From assembly GCA_902777335.1 (NCBI GenBank), contig CACYTF010000006.1, positions 1 to 64,000 on the forward strand: DNA of 64,000 bases. Direction: 5' to 3'. The notes under the pieces are model-generated. The model was not told where the DNA came from, did not search any database, and saw only the letters and a program-made list of their open reading frames with translations. Numbering within the stretch: position 1 is the stretch's first letter; every line of letters starts with the position of its first letter. The DNA is from an uncultured Eubacteriales bacterium. GTDB lineage: Bacteria; Bacillota; Clostridia; Christensenellales; Aristaeellaceae. The translations under genes and the position numbers were made by a program. Below are positions 7,140 through 14,263 of this stretch, in pieces.

Positions 7140-8138
7140 ATGCCTGACAAAAAAGTCAGAGTGGTCTATCAGCCTCCCTCAATACCTCCGCTCTATAAGC
7201 AGGTGGGCATCTATGCCCGCGTGAGCACCCGCAGTCCCGAGCAGATGAACAGCCTGGCCGCGCAGGTCTCTGAACTGGTCAGGATGTTCAGGGCCGATTA
7301 CACCGCCCGGATATATGATGTGTATATCGATATCGTGAGTGGTGCTCGCACTGGAAACCGCCCCGCATACCAGCGCATGCCCGATGACTGCCGGAACAGA
7401 AAGCTTGACCTCATCGTTTGCAAGAGCATTAGCCGGTTCGGGCGAAATACTGAGGAAATGCTGGTCAGCTTGAGAGAGATCAAGGCTTGTGGCGTGAATG
7501 TCTTTTTCCAGTTGGAAAACCTCAATACCGCTGATTCTTCCTCTGAACATATCCTCACGGTCATTGAGGCATTCTATCAGGCAGAGAATCAGGCTCGCAG
7601 CGATAACATCAAATTGAGTCTGCGGAACAGCGCCGCGACCGGTAAATCGAAAAACTACACTCGCCCCTGTTATGGCCTTCAGAGGGATGAACATGGTGAA
7701 CTGGCTGTCAATGAAGATGATGCCGCCAATATTCAGCTCATCTTCGACGCTTATCTCCAGGGAGCCACAATCAAGCAGATCGTCGACCTGTTGCAAGAAC
7801 TGCGTATTCCTTCCCCCACCGGCAGGGAGAAATGGTGTCAGAAATCGATAGACGATATTCTCAGCAATGAAAAATACGTCGGGGACGTCATTCTAATGAA
7901 AACGATCCGAATTGGCGGTCCAGGATCGAAGCGAATAAAGAACCGCGGAGAGGCGGCACAATACAAGGCCACTGCATCCCATCAGGCGATTATCACACGA
8001 GAGCAGTTTGAAGCTGCCCAGAGAGAAAGAGAACGCCGTTGCAATGTTGAGGGCAATGGGGCGCAAAGGGTTCGGAAGAGCACACGATATAAATCTACAT
8101 TTAGCATAGACAGATTTCTTTCTGCAAAAGAGGAATAG
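7140..8138 (+). CDS. Site-specific serine recombinase (short, no zinc ribbon)
   Basis: A 332-aa resolvase/invertase-type recombinase. The N-terminal catalytic domain has YARVSTRSPEQMNSLAAQ (Ser nucleophile in RVST) and KSISRFGRN (catalytic Arg region). The PF07508-like recombinase domain follows (GLQRDEHGEL, then IPSPTGREKW and LSNEKYVGDV). Large serine recombinases usually run to 450-550 aa with a zinc ribbon and coiled coil. This one ends soon after the recombinase domain and has no CxxC pair, so it is a short family member or truncated. The frame extends to 7050, but the ATG at 7140 has GGGGTGA 4 nt upstream. It is the only mobility gene between the two 277-bp repeats and the natural candidate for moving the module. 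Confidence 0.85.
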   Translation: MPDKKVRVVYQPPSIPPLYKQVGIYARVSTRSPEQMNSLAAQVSELVRMFRADYTARIYDVYIDIVSGARTGNRPAYQRMPDDCRNRKLDLIVCKSISRFGRNTEEMLVSLREIKACGVNVFFQLENLNTADSSSEHILTVIEAFYQAENQARSDNIKLSLRNSAATGKSKNYTRPCYGLQRDEHGELAVNEDDAANIQLIFDAYLQGATIKQIVDLLQELRIPSPTGREKWCQKSIDDILSNEKYVGDVILMKTIRIGGPGSKRIKNRGEAAQYKATASHQAIITREQFEAAQRERERRCNVEGNGAQRVRKSTRYKSTFSIDRFLSAKEE

Positions 8139-8355
8139 TCTAATTACCAAAGGGTTTAGTTTTTGATACTAACGGCGCCTATATCCGCCTTATGGTAATT
8201 CGTCAACACATGTCAACATATGTCAACACTTGTCAACGGATACCGGCAAAATACTGCATCTGGTCCGGGGAAGACCTGAAATGGTGCTGAAAACGAAGTG
8301 GGATGACGGGTTGGATAGATGGAAGGGCAAACTACTTTTGCATGGCAGGAAATGA

Positions 8356-8407
8356 ATTATGCAGAAATGAGCCATATTCACGGCGAATAAGTTCATTTCT
8401 GCATAAT
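8356..8407. repeat. Long hairpin inside repeat copy 2
   Basis: ATTATGCAGAAATGA (8356-8370) and TCATTTCTGCATAAT (8393-8407) are perfect reverse complements. Between them TATTC (8375-8379) pairs with GAATA (8385-8389). Copy 1 keeps the left arm exactly and has lost pairs in the right arm. It could be a structured RNA, a recombinase or replication site, or a small palindromic insertion. Confidence 0.7.
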
Positions 8408-8430
8408 CTCTTACACCAATATACAAAAAT

Positions 8431-8465
8431 CTGCACGCAAGCTTTGTATCAAAACTTACGTGCAG
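8431..8465 (-). terminator. Rho-independent terminator of tRNA-Leu
   Basis: On the minus strand CTGCACGTAAG and CTTGCGTGCAG form an 11-bp stem (one wobble) followed by ATTTTTG. It starts 6 nt after the tRNA 3' end. The same hairpin is present without a tRNA in repeat copy 1. Confidence 0.75.
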
Positions 8466-8471
8466 AGCTGG

Positions 8472-8551
8472 TGCGGTCGACGGGACTTGAACCCGTACGG
8501 TCTCCCACACGCCCCTCAAACGTGCGCGTATGCCTATTCCGCCACGACCGC
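8472..8551 (-). tRNA. tRNA-Leu (anticodon GAG)
   Basis: The cloverleaf reads on the minus strand. The 7-bp acceptor stem is GCGGTCG/CGACCGC with discriminator A. The D arm has a GG in its loop. The anticodon stem is CACGT/GCGTG with loop TTGAGGG (anticodon GAG). A type-II variable arm follows, then a T arm ACGGG/CCCGT with loop TTCAAGT. CCA is not encoded. The total of 80 nt is slightly short for tRNA-Leu because the variable arm is small. It has its own consensus promoter and terminator. The 277-bp repeat begins immediately at its 3' side. Confidence 0.9.
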
Positions 8552-8563
8552 ATGACCATAGAT

Positions 8564-8592
8564 ATTATACACACCCCACCCGGCGATGTCAA
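8564..8592 (-). promoter_or_regulatory. Promoter of tRNA-Leu
   Basis: On the minus strand TTGACA (8587-8592) and TATAAT (8564-8569) lie 17 nt apart, ending 12 nt before the tRNA 5' end. Confidence 0.8.
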
Positions 8593-8612
8593 GCAAAATT
8601 TCCCCGGTATAC

Positions 8613-8718
8613 CCCTGTTCCCTGTACCCTGTTCCCTGTACCCTGTTCCCTGTTCCCTGTACCCTGTTCCCTATCCCCTCCCGGGCGGGCCCCTACTCCC
8701 TACTCCCTACTCCCTCTT
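8613..8718 (+). repeat. Two heptamer arrays, (CCCTGTW)n and (CCCTACT)n
   Basis: Eight 7-bp units CCCTGTT/CCCTGTA run from 8613 to 8668, followed by CCCTATC. After a short GC-rich break, three CCCTACT units at 8691-8711 lead directly into the -35 box of the mannosidase promoter. The phase is strictly 7 bp. No gene lies here. Confidence 0.85.
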
Positions 8719-8745
8719 GACTAACCCCCGATAATAGGATAGAAT
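8717..8745 (+). promoter_or_regulatory. Promoter of the beta-mannosidase gene
   Basis: TTGACT (8717-8722), 17-nt spacer, TAGAAT (8740-8745). It overlaps the last heptamer unit, so copy-number change of the array could alter the sequence just upstream of -35. Confidence 0.6.
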
Positions 8746-8785
8746 GAAGCCACAACGGTCAATACACCTCAGGAGGTTGAATGCC

Positions 8786-11242
8786 ATGAAGAAGCTGTCC
8801 CTGAACGGTGCCTGGACGCTGAGCGTGTCCGGCGGCGAGTTTGGGTCCGTGCCCGCAACGGTGCCCGGCTCGGTATACAACGACCTGCTGGCCGCGGGCA
8901 AGATTCCCGACCCCTTTTACCGCGACAACGAGAACGAAGCGCTGAAGCTGATGGAGCACGACTTCACCTATACGAGGGAATTCGAGGTCCCGGAGGACCT
9001 GCCGGAATGCGACGCGGTGCTGCTGCGCTGCGAGGGGCTGGACACGCTGGCGGAAATCTCCGTGAACGGCCGCGCGGTGGGCCGCGCCGACAACATGCAC
9101 CGCACCTGGGAATATGACGTGAAGGGCGCGCTGAAGCCCGGCGCGAACAGCATCTGCGTGGTGCTGCGCTCCCCCACGAAGTTCATCCGCGAGGCCTATG
9201 AGAAGGACCCCTGCGACGGCTCCACCGACGCGATGCGGGGCTTCCCCCACCTGCGCAAGGCCCACTGCATGTTCGGCTGGGACTGGGGCCCCAGGCTGCC
9301 CGACGCGGGCATCTGGCGGGACATCGGCCTGATCGGCGTGGAGCGGGCGCGGCTTTCGGATGTGCGCGTACGTCAGGAGCACCGCGGCGACGGCACGGTG
9401 GGCGTGACCGTCGGCGCGGACGTGGAGAACCTGGACCTGGACGGCGCGAGCTACGACTTTGAGGTCACGCTGACCGCTCCGGACGGCAGGGTCATGACGG
9501 CCACAGAGCGCTGTACGGTCGCGGCCCGGGTGGCGCTGAACGTGGAGCGGCCCCGGCTGTGGTGGCCCAACGGCTACGGCGACCAGCCGCTGTACACGGT
9601 GACGGCGCGCCTTCTGAAGAACGGCGCGGAGCTGGACCGCTGGGAGAAGCGCATCGGCCTCAGGTCGCTGACCGTCAAGCGCCAGAAGGACCAGTGGGGC
9701 GAGAGCTTCTGCCACCAGGTGAACGGCGTGTCCGTGTTCGCGATGGGCGCGGATTACATCCCCGAGGACAACCTGCTGGCCCGGGTGACGCCCGAGCGCA
9801 CCCGCCGGCTGCTGGAGGATGCCAAGGCGGCCCACATGAACCTGATCCGCGTGTGGGGCGGCGGCTACTACCCGGACGACTGGTTCTACGACGCCTGCGA
9901 CGAGCTGGGCCTGATGGTCTGGCAGGACTTCATGTTTGCCTGCGCGGCCTACCGGCTGACGGAGGCCTTCGAGGCGAACCTGCGGGCGGAGTTCACCGAC
10001 AACATCCGCCGGCTGCGCCACCACGCGAGCCTGGCGCTGTGGTGCGGCAACAACGAGATGGAGGGCTTCATCGGCGCGGGCCTGTGGGTCATCGACAAGC
10101 GCCAGCAGGCCGACTACATCAAGCTGTTCGAGTACATCATTCCAAAGCTGCTTAAGGCCGAAGACCCGGACACCTTCTACTGGCCCTCCAGCCCGTCCAG
10201 CGGCGGCAGCTTCGACAAGCCCCATGACCCGGACCGGGGCGACGTGCACTACTGGGACGTGTGGCACGGCATGAAGCCCTTCTCCGACTACCGGAACCAC
10301 CTGTTCAGGTACGTGTCGGAGTTCGGCTTCCAGTCGTTCCCCTGCATGGAGACCATCGACAGCTTCACCCGGCCCGAGGAGCGCAACGTGTTCTCCTACG
10401 TGATGGAGAAGCACCAGCGCAACGCCTCGGCCAACGGCAAGATCGCCGAGTACCTGTCCCAGACCTATCTGTACCCGTCCACGCTGGACGCCTTCGTGTA
10501 CGCCTCGCAGCTGCTGCAGGCCCAGGCCATGCAGTACGGCGTGGAGCACTGGCGGCGCAACCGCGGCCGCTGCATGGGCGCGGTGGTGTGGCAGCTGAAC
10601 GACTGCTGGCCGGTGGTCAGCTGGGCCAGCATCGACTACTACGGCCGCTGGAAGGCGCTGCACTACTACGAGAAGCGCTTCTTCGCGCCGGTGCTCGTCT
10701 CCTGCCACGAGGAGGGCGTGCTCAGCCAGAACACCAACGTGAACGCCGAGCCCTTCCCGCTGAAGAAGTCCGCCCGGCTGAATGTGTCCAACGAGACCAT
10801 GAACCCCTTCACGGGCGTGGTGAACTGGTCGCTGCGCCGGCCCGACGCCACGGTGATCCGCGAGGGCATGTTCCACGTGAAGGTGCCCGCGCTGAGCGCC
10901 GTGTGGCTTGAGCGGCAGGACTTCTCGGGCGAGGACACCTACGGCTGCTACTACGCCTACGAGCTGTGGTCCGAGGGCGGCGCTTACGTGGGCGGCGGCA
11001 CGGCCCTGTTCTGCCCGCCGAAGCACTTCCGGTTCAAGGACCCGAAGCTGCACGCCCACCTGGAGGACGACGAGATCGTCGTCACCGCGAAGGCCTACGC
11101 CCGCAGCGTGGAGATCCGCTGCGGCGCGGACGTGCTGCTGGAGGACAACTTCTTCGATATGAACGCCGGCACGCGCCGCGTAAAGGTGCTGCGCGGCAAG
11201 CCGGGGGAAATCAGGGTGCGGAGCGTGTACGACATACGGTGA
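8786..11242 (+). CDS. GH2 beta-mannosidase
   Basis: An 818-aa cytoplasmic glycoside hydrolase (no signal peptide) that releases mannose from the non-reducing end of beta-mannosides. The layout is a jelly-roll sugar-binding domain at the N-terminus (LSLNGAWTLSV...PGSVYNDL, with FGWDWGPRLP), beta-sandwich domains, a TIM barrel from about residue 300, and C-terminal beta domains. GNNEMEG (about residue 424) carries the acid/base Glu and SEFGFQSFP (about 511) the nucleophile Glu. Length fits the beta-mannosidase branch of GH2. The ATG at 8786 is chosen because AGGAGG lies 9 nt upstream. An importer operon and other glycosidases follow, suggesting intracellular cleavage of imported manno-oligosaccharides. 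Confidence 0.93.
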   Translation: MKKLSLNGAWTLSVSGGEFGSVPATVPGSVYNDLLAAGKIPDPFYRDNENEALKLMEHDFTYTREFEVPEDLPECDAVLLRCEGLDTLAEISVNGRAVGRADNMHRTWEYDVKGALKPGANSICVVLRSPTKFIREAYEKDPCDGSTDAMRGFPHLRKAHCMFGWDWGPRLPDAGIWRDIGLIGVERARLSDVRVRQEHRGDGTVGVTVGADVENLDLDGASYDFEVTLTAPDGRVMTATERCTVAARVALNVERPRLWWPNGYGDQPLYTVTARLLKNGAELDRWEKRIGLRSLTVKRQKDQWGESFCHQVNGVSVFAMGADYIPEDNLLARVTPERTRRLLEDAKAAHMNLIRVWGGGYYPDDWFYDACDELGLMVWQDFMFACAAYRLTEAFEANLRAEFTDNIRRLRHHASLALWCGNNEMEGFIGAGLWVIDKRQQADYIKLFEYIIPKLLKAEDPDTFYWPSSPSSGGSFDKPHDPDRGDVHYWDVWHGMKPFSDYRNHLFRYVSEFGFQSFPCMETIDSFTRPEERNVFSYVMEKHQRNASANGKIAEYLSQTYLYPSTLDAFVYASQLLQAQAMQYGVEHWRRNRGRCMGAVVWQLNDCWPVVSWASIDYYGRWKALHYYEKRFFAPVLVSCHEEGVLSQNTNVNAEPFPLKKSARLNVSNETMNPFTGVVNWSLRRPDATVIREGMFHVKVPALSAVWLERQDFSGEDTYGCYYAYELWSEGGAYVGGGTALFCPPKHFRFKDPKLHAHLEDDEIVVTAKAYARSVEIRCGADVLLEDNFFDMNAGTRRVKVLRGKPGEIRVRSVYDIR

Positions 11243-11250
11243 CGGGGGTA

Positions 11251-11279
11251 TTGACAGGGGCGGGGATTTGCTCTATAAT
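11251..11279 (+). promoter_or_regulatory. Consensus promoter of a candidate antisense RNA
   Basis: TTGACA (11251-11256), 17 nt, TATAAT (11274-11279). It is a perfect consensus with no ORF downstream on this strand before a terminator at 11355-11380. Confidence 0.8.
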
Positions 11280-11285
11280 AGAAAC

Positions 11286-11386
11286 GAAGGGCGGACCACG
11301 CACGCGGTTGCTCCTCAAGCTATGACCGAGTTGTGATTGTCAAATCACGAAAACAGCCGTCACTTGGCAGAGTGGCGGTTGCTTTT
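11286..11386 (+). ncRNA. Candidate antitoxin RNA (convergent, about 100 nt)
   Basis: Predicted transcript from the promoter at 11251-11279 to the terminator at 11355-11380. It has no credible ORF. Features are GCGGTTGCTCCT at 11304-11315, a GTGATT/AATCAC hairpin at about 11333-11348, and the shared terminator. Its last 30 nt are fully complementary to the 3' end of the minus-strand mRNA at 11360-11449. Its 5' GCGGTTGCT is also complementary to AGCAACCGC near the 3' end of that mRNA. This is the arrangement of convergent type I antitoxin RNAs such as those of par, txpA/ratA and bsrG/SR4. Confidence 0.5.
11355..11380. terminator. Shared bidirectional terminator of the candidate type I locus
   Basis: AGCCGTCACT (11355-11364) pairs with AGTGGCGGTT (11371-11380), 10 bp including wobbles, around a 6-nt loop. 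GCTTTTC follows on the plus strand and GTTTTCG on the minus strand, so it can end both convergent transcripts. The small ORF stops inside it. Confidence 0.65.
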
Positions 11387-11449
11387 CATCTTGAGTCTTC
11401 GCACACAAACCGTGATTGAAAACCTTCCGATGTGGAATGTAATTCGCAT
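11360..11449 (-). CDS. Candidate type I toxin, 29-aa basic peptide
   Basis: ATG at 11449, TGA at 11360. The peptide starts MRITFHIGRFSITVCVRR and ends SNRHSAK. It is short, alternating hydrophobic/basic at the N-terminus, and strongly cationic overall. AAGGAGGT lies 7 nt upstream, so it is very likely translated. A promoter TTGACA-N17-TACAAT at 11529-11557 gives a leader of about 70 nt. The SD is buried in a GAAA-capped hairpin. The 5' GGCGGTTGCT can pair with AGCAACCGCC at the mRNA 3' end, a 5'-3' lock typical of type I toxin mRNAs. I do not recognise the peptide family with certainty; a small regulatory or structural peptide is the alternative. Confidence 0.55.
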   Translation of the reverse strand: MRITFHIGRFSITVCVRRLKMKSNRHSAK

Positions 11450-11454
11450 TCCCC

Positions 11455-11472
11455 CACCTCCTTTCGGAGATG
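11455..11472 (-). promoter_or_regulatory. SD-sequestering hairpin in the small-peptide mRNA
   Basis: On the minus strand CATCTCC pairs with GGAGGTG (one wobble) around a GAAA tetraloop. The GGAGG of the SD is inside the stem, so ribosome access would need opening or processing. Confidence 0.6.
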
Positions 11473-11528
11473 TAGGAGCAACCGCCTGCGCGTTTGTTGT
11501 TCGCCCTTCGGCCCTTGCGGGCAGTTCC

Positions 11529-11557
11529 ATTGTAGCGCGTAATCCCCGGCATGTCAA
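11529..11557 (-). promoter_or_regulatory. Promoter of the small-peptide mRNA
   Basis: On the minus strand TTGACA (11552-11557), 17 nt, TACAAT (11529-11534). It lies immediately downstream of the terminator hairpin of the opp operon. Confidence 0.75.
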
Positions 11558-11589
11558 GGGGCGGCCAAATCGTTGGATTTGGCCGCCCC
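11558..11589 (-). terminator. Terminator hairpin of the opp-type operon
   Basis: GGGGCGGCCAAATC and GATTTGGCCGCCCC form a perfect 14-bp stem around a 4-nt loop, 23 nt after the oppA stop. A U-tract is missing on the minus strand, so termination may be partial. Confidence 0.6.
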
Positions 11590-11611
11590 AATGCGTTCAT
11601 TCGGCTTCCGA

Positions 11612-13213
11612 TTACTTGGTCGCGTTCATGAACAGCTTCTCGCCGGTGGGATACTGGGTCACGCCGTTGATCTCGGGGACGCAGATCCAGGTGGTGGCGT
11701 AGTAGTACACCGGGATGCAGCAGGCTTCGTCGCCCACGGCCAGCTTCTCAGCCTCGTGCATCAGGGCGAAGTGCTCGTGCAGATCGGTGGTGGCCGCGGC
11801 CTGCTCCATCAGCTTGTCGAAGTCGGGGTTGCTGTAGAAGGTGGAGTTGTTGCCGGAATAGCTGGTGAACAGGTCCAGCAGGTTGCTGGGATCGCCGTAG
11901 TCAGCCACCCAGCCGTCGCGGGCCAGGGTGTGCTCGCCGTTGCGGCGGGCAGCCAGGAACACGTTCCACTCCATCTGAGCGATCTCGACGTTCACGCCCA
12001 GGTTATCCTTCCACATGGCCTGCAGGGCCTCAGCGGTGGGCAGATGCACGCCGGAGACGTTGGTGCAGTACTCGACGGTGGGGAAGCCCTCGCCGTTCGG
12101 ATAGCCGGCCTCGGCCATCAGCTCCTGGGCCTTCTTGATGTTGGCCTCATAGTCGCTGCGGTCGATCACGGTGTCGAAATCGCCGAAGTCGCTGCCGTCG
12201 TCCGCCACAAAGCCGTTGCCGACGAAGTCGGTCGCGGGCAGGTAGGTGCCCTGGGTGACCGTCTCGGACAGGTAGTAGGGATCGATGGCCAGCTGGAAGG
12301 CCTTGCGGACGCGGGCGTCCGTGAAGGGCTCCTTGGTGTTGTTGATGTTCACGTAGTAGGTGCCCAGCTGGGGAGAGGTGTGGAACAGGCCCTCGGCCTG
12401 CAGGCTGGCCAGCTCCTCGGTGGGATAGTCGTCGCACCAGTCCAGCTCACCGGCGCGCATGGCGGCCAGCTTGGCGTTGGGATCGGTGATCAGCTTCCAG
12501 CAGATGCGCTTGCAGGCCAGCTTGTCCACGTCGTAGTAGTTCTGGTTGGGCACCATGACGATCTCCTCGTCCATGGTGTAGCTCTCCAGCGTGTACGGGC
12601 CGTTGCCGATCAGGGTCTCCGGGCTGGTGGCCCAGGCGTCGCCGTTGGCCTCGACGATGTCCTTGCGGACGGGATAGTAGGTCGGGAAGGCCATGATCTC
12701 CAGGAACCAGGCGCAGGGCTGGACCAGGGTGAGCTCGATGGTCTTGCTGTCGATGACCTTCACGCCCAGCTCGTCCACGGGCTTCTCGCCGGTGGAGATC
12801 TCCAGGCCGTTCAGCAGGTACTTGCCCATGTCGCCCGCGTAGGGAGCGGCGGTGGCGGGATCCACCAGGCGCTTCATGGTGTACTCGAAGTCCTCGGCGG
12901 TCAGGTCCTGTCCGTCGGACCACTTGGCTTCGGGACGGATGTGGAAGGTGTAGACCAGGCCGTCGTCGCTGACCTCATAGGATTCGGCGGCGCCCAGCAC
13001 GATGCCCTCGCCGTTCCAGTCGTACTTCATCAGGCCCTCGAACAGGTGCTTGATGTAGTTGGAGCCGTCGGAGGCGGAGTTCAGCTGCGGATCCAGCGTC
13101 TCGGGCTGAGAGCCGATGCAGGCGTTGATGGTCTGCACTTCCTCAGCGGAAGCCACAACGGCCAGAGACAGGGCCAGCGCCAGCGCCAGCACAAGTGCAA
13201 AGAGTTTCTTCAC
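11612..13213 (-). CDS. oppA: ABC transporter substrate-binding protein, family 5 (OppA/DppA type)
   Basis: A 533-aa SBP_bac_5 protein that captures ligand outside the membrane for the OppBCDF importer. The N-terminal signal peptide (MKKLFALVLALALALSLA, then VVASAEE) ends in an Ala-x-Ala type site with no lipobox Cys, unlike most Gram-positive binding proteins. The mature part begins with the family's QPETLDPQLN segment. GTG start at 13213 with AAAGGAGG upstream. It is the last gene of oppBCDFA and is followed by a hairpin. Family 5 proteins bind peptides, nickel or oligosaccharides. With GH2 mannosidase on one side and GH42 galactosidase on the other, a beta-linked oligosaccharide is plausible but unproven. 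Confidence 0.88.
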   Translation of the reverse strand: MKKLFALVLALALALSLAVVASAEEVQTINACIGSQPETLDPQLNSASDGSNYIKHLFEGLMKYDWNGEGIVLGAAESYEVSDDGLVYTFHIRPEAKWSDGQDLTAEDFEYTMKRLVDPATAAPYAGDMGKYLLNGLEISTGEKPVDELGVKVIDSKTIELTLVQPCAWFLEIMAFPTYYPVRKDIVEANGDAWATSPETLIGNGPYTLESYTMDEEIVMVPNQNYYDVDKLACKRICWKLITDPNAKLAAMRAGELDWCDDYPTEELASLQAEGLFHTSPQLGTYYVNINNTKEPFTDARVRKAFQLAIDPYYLSETVTQGTYLPATDFVGNGFVADDGSDFGDFDTVIDRSDYEANIKKAQELMAEAGYPNGEGFPTVEYCTNVSGVHLPTAEALQAMWKDNLGVNVEIAQMEWNVFLAARRNGEHTLARDGWVADYGDPSNLLDLFTSYSGNNSTFYSNPDFDKLMEQAAATTDLHEHFALMHEAEKLAVGDEACCIPVYYYATTWICVPEINGVTQYPTGEKLFMNATK

Positions 13214-13258
13214 GGGGATTCCTCCTTTTGATATTGTAAAACGCCATTGTAAGGCGAT

Positions 13259-14263
13259 TTACTTCGACGGTTTGCCGCCGGCGATGCCCAGCTCCTTCTG
13301 CACCTTGTGGCAGGCGCAGGTGTGGCCGGGCGCCACGGTGATCGTCTCGGGCCGCTGGGAGCGGCAGATGTCCGTGGCGTAGGGGCAGCGGGTGTGGAAC
13401 TTGCAGCCCTTGGGCGGGTCGATGGGGCTGGGCACGTCGCCCTCCAGCACCACGCGCCGGCGGCTGCGGCTGACCTGCGGGTCCGGCATCGGTATGGCCG
13501 ACAGCAGCGCCTGGGTGTACGGGTGCATCGGGTTGCGGTACAGGCTGTTCGATTCGCAGACCTCCACCAGGCTGCCCAGGTACATCACGCCCACGTGCTT
13601 GGAGATGTGGCGCACCACGTTCAGGTCGTGGGCGATGAACAGATACGCCATGCCCAGCTTCTGCTGCAGCTCCATCAGCATGTTGATGACCTGCGCCTGG
13701 ATCGACACGTCCAGGGCGGAGATCGGCTCGTCGCAGACCATGAAATCCGGGTGCAGGGCCATGGCCCGGGCGATGGACACCCTCTGGCGCTGGCCGCCGG
13801 AGAACTCATGGGGGTAGCGGTTCATGTGCTCGCTGTTGAGGCCGACCAGGTTCAGAAGCTCCAGGATGCGCTCCTGGCGCTCCGCCTTGCCGGCGCAGGC
13901 GCCCTGGATGTCCAGCGGCTCGCCGACGATGTCGCCCACCGTCATGCGGGGGTCCAGCGAGGCGTAGGGATCCTGGAACACGATCTGCATGCGCTTGCGG
14001 TAGGGGCGCATGTTCACGTGGGTGATGTCCTCGCCGTCCAGCAGGATCTGGCCGGATGTGGGCTCGTACAGGCGCAGCACCGTGCGCCCGAACGTGGACT
14101 TGCCGCAGCCGGACTCGCCGACCAGGCCGAACGTCTCGCCCTTTTCGATGGTCAGGGAGACGTCGTCCACCGCGTGCACGATGCAGGTCTTCTTCAACAG
14201 GCCGCCGCCGATCTGAAAGTTCTTGACGATGTGGCGGGCTTCAAAGAGAGGTGCGTTGCTCAA
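13259..14263 (-). CDS. oppF: Opp/Dpp-type ABC transporter ATPase (second subunit)
   Basis: A 334-aa ATPase that powers the importer together with OppD. Walker A is GESGCGKS, the signature FSGGQRQR, Walker [11 protein letters not shown], then AHDLNVVRH. The C-terminal oligopeptide-transporter extension has the Cys motif [17 protein letters not shown]. The reading frame is open far upstream, but homology begins at [19 protein letters not shown] at 14263 overlaps the oppD stop (TTGA), with GGAG only 2 nt before it, so translation probably depends on coupling to oppD. Confidence 0.9.
   Translation of the reverse strand: MSNAPLFEARHIVKNFQIGGGLLKKTCIVHAVDDVSLTIEKGETFGLVGESGCGKSTFGRTVLRLYEPTSGQILLDGEDITHVNMRPYRKRMQIVFQDPYASLDPRMTVGDIVGEPLDIQGACAGKAERQERILELLNLVGLNSEHMNRYPHEFSGGQRQRVSIARAMALHPDFMVCDEPISALDVSIQAQVINMLMELQQKLGMAYLFIAHDLNVVRHISKHVGVMYLGSLVEVCESNSLYRNPMHPYTQALLSAIPMPDPQVSRSRRRVVLEGDVPSPIDPPKGCKFHTRCPYATDICRSQRPETITVAPGHTCACHKVQKELGIAGGKPSK

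Larger units (their letters stand above)
8194..8470. repeat. 277-bp direct repeat, copy 2 (right boundary, abuts tRNA-Leu)
   Basis: Second copy of 5307-5583. It contains GTCAAC at 8202, 8212, 8222 and 8232, the long hairpin at 8356-8407, and the tRNA terminator at 8431-8465. It ends 1 nt before the 3' end of tRNA-Leu. Just left of it AATTACC-AAGG (about 8143) and CCTTATGGTAATT (about 8188) form a loose inverted repeat spanning the recombinase 3' end and the repeat start. Confidence 0.85.

Noticed and set aside
8472-8551. tRNA-Leu as attachment site of a tyrosine integrase island
   Set aside because: The tRNA 3' end itself is not duplicated in the left repeat, and only a serine recombinase is present.
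8613-8711. CRISPR array at the heptamer repeats
   Set aside because: Units are 7 bp with no spacers and no cas genes are in the window.
11337-11702. Plus-strand 121-codon ORF across the small-peptide locus
   Set aside because: It has no SD. It crosses two terminators and the minus-strand promoter, and it ends inside oppA.
11573-13231. Long plus-strand ORF of 552 codons opposite oppA
   Set aside because: It is the antisense of a clear binding-protein gene. Such mirror frames arise from strong C/G third-position bias and have no SD or family features.
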